Of a stretch of 5,641 nt of DNA, positions 4,840-5,641 are shown piece after piece; position 1 is the stretch's first letter, and every line of letters starts with the position of its first letter. The DNA is from Peptostreptococcaceae bacterium (lineage in GTDB: Bacteria; Bacillota_A; Clostridia; Peptostreptococcales; Acidaminobacteraceae): the NCBI GenBank assembly GCA_013619035.1, contig JABXKX010000330.1:1-5641 (forward strand), read 5' to 3'. The position numbers and the translations under genes were made by a program. The notes under the pieces were generated by a model. That model did no database searches. It was given only the letters and a program-made list of their open reading frames with translations, and was not told the DNA's origin.

Positions 4840-5641
4840 ATAAGTTTCTAAATAATCTTTTTCTTCTAGCAAATATAGGATTCTATTTTTCCCAGTACGC
4901 TTGGCGCCATACATCAAATGGTCTGCATCAAATATCAATTGTTCTGCATTTTTTTCAAACTCAGCAATACCACCACTAAATGTGATTTTAACATCATAAT
5001 TGAAAATCATTTCAGAGATATTTTTTTGAATACGTTCACCGATAATAGCACCTTGTTCAGCAGTTGTTTCAGGTAATATGATAACAAATTCTTCACCACC
5101 GTAACGTCCTACAATATCTTGTTCTCGAATACTTTGCAGTAACACTTTAGATATTCTAGCCAGTACTTCATCACCAAACTGATGGCCATATGTATCATTT
5201 AACGCTTTAAAGTCATCTATATCCAACATCATTAGTGACAAAGGTCTCAAATAACGTTTGGCTTGTTTAACAAACTGTTCTAATAGCTCTCTCATATGTC
5301 TATGATTATAAAGCGTTGTTAAACCATCTTTAATTGCTAAATCCTGCAACACTTTCGTCTTCATTTCATTTTCTTTTCTTAATATAAGGTTCTTACCATA
5401 ATTATAAAGTTTTGCCATAAAAACAGGTTCATTCACTGGTTTGATCAGATAATCATTGGCTCCTATAGCCAAAACTTTTGCAATTGTTGATTGCTTTTCA
5501 ATTGAAGAGATGCCGATAATAACTGCATTTTCATATTGTTTTCTTAATTCATACATAACAATTTCACCATCAATATCTGGTAAAATTAAATCTATCAAAT
5601 AGATATCATAAATTGTTTCTGAGTTTAATAACTCATAAGGA
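4828..5641 (-). CDS. Response-regulator diguanylate cyclase (REC-GGDEF), 5' end outside the window
   Basis: The frame stays open to the window edge, so the gene is partial: 270 complete residues are visible (numbered from the first full codon, Pro). The N-terminal part is the second half of a receiver domain: YDIYLIDLILPDIDG (11-25) with phosphoacceptor Asp17, a switch Ser near 45 (IIGISS), and the conserved Lys67 in DYLIKPV. A helical linker (about 78-100) leads to a GGDEF domain (about 100-254): DGLTTLYN (105-112), metal-ligand Asp140 in MLDIDDF, FKALNDTYGH, and the active-site GGEEF (181-185). The inhibitory RxxD motif (Arg172-Asp175) sits five residues before GGEEF, so product inhibition by c-di-GMP is expected. 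It should make c-di-GMP from two GTP when phosphorylated, as in PleD or WspR. The TTG at 5598-5596 is not the start, since it would cut the receiver just before Asp17. At least the first receiver strand and helix, and perhaps other domains, lie beyond the edge. The partner kinase is not in the window. Confidence 0.93.
   Translation of the reverse strand, partial: PYELLNSETIYDIYLIDLILPDIDGEIVMYELRKQYENAVIIGISSIEKQSTIAKVLAIGANDYLIKPVNEPVFMAKLYNYGKNLILRKENEMKTKVLQDLAIKDGLTTLYNHRHMRELLEQFVKQAKRYLRPLSLMMLDIDDFKALNDTYGHQFGDEVLARISKVLLQSIREQDIVGRYGGEEFVIILPETTAEQGAIIGERIQKNISEMIFNYDVKITFSGGIAEFEKNAEQLIFDADHLMYGAKRTGKNRILYLLEEKDYLETYETC

Noticed and set aside
5596..5598. TTG as the start codon of the diguanylate cyclase
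   Set aside because: The reading frame continues upstream to the window edge and encodes further receiver-domain sequence (IYDIYLID); starting here would remove most of the receiver.
1..5641. Phage, transposon, CRISPR, toxin-antitoxin or defence-system genes
   Set aside because: No transposase, integrase, repeat-spacer pattern, terminal inverted repeats or toxin-like small gene pair was found on either strand. MoxR-vWA modules occur in some defence systems, but this trio has the envelope-type DUF58/DUF4129 partners and no nuclease or effector.

Overview
The window is AT-rich (about one third G+C by eye, not counted). Its genes are tightly packed, with strong AGGAGG-type Shine-Dalgarno sites, consensus -10 boxes and hairpin/T-tract terminators. 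This points to a low-G+C Gram-positive-type bacterium (Bacillota or a relative). TGG encodes Trp (for example in the DUF58 protein) and TGA is used as a stop, so the genetic code is standard, which argues against Mycoplasma or Spiroplasma. The DUF58 protein resembles the version common in Clostridia-like Bacillota. A narrower placement, such as a Haloplasma/Izemoplasma-like lineage, would be a guess.

Layout: positions 1-138 hold only a probable promoter and leader. A short plus-strand gene (139-381) encodes an unusually small VOC/glyoxalase-fold protein. It ends in a perfect hairpin shared with the convergent minus-strand gene. Everything from 387 to the right edge is on the minus strand. Read in the direction of transcription, from the right edge: (i) the 3' part of a response-regulator diguanylate cyclase (receiver plus GGDEF, 5' end outside the window); (ii) a GlsA-type glutaminase with its own promoter and terminator; (iii) a three-gene operon, moxR-like AAA+ ATPase, DUF58 protein, DUF4129 multi-pass membrane protein, starting at an extended -10 promoter at about 3783-3791 and joined by a 9-nt gap and then an ATGA overlap.

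How the genes work together: MoxR, DUF58 and DUF4129 form a recurrent bacterial module in which a cytosolic AAA+ chaperone is thought to act on or with vWA-like and membrane partners. Here the membrane partner looks like a TgpA scaffold whose extracytoplasmic transglutaminase domain is absent. The glutaminase (glutamine to glutamate plus ammonia) and the c-di-GMP enzyme are separate transcription units, and nothing in the sequence ties them to the MoxR operon.

The most notable architectural feature is that all three terminators overlap stop codons, and one also appears to contain the -35 box of the next gene. No mobile element, CRISPR array, tRNA or rRNA was seen. I do not see a clearly new biological system; the best candidates for novelty are the transglutaminase-less TgpA-like protein and the half-size VOC protein.
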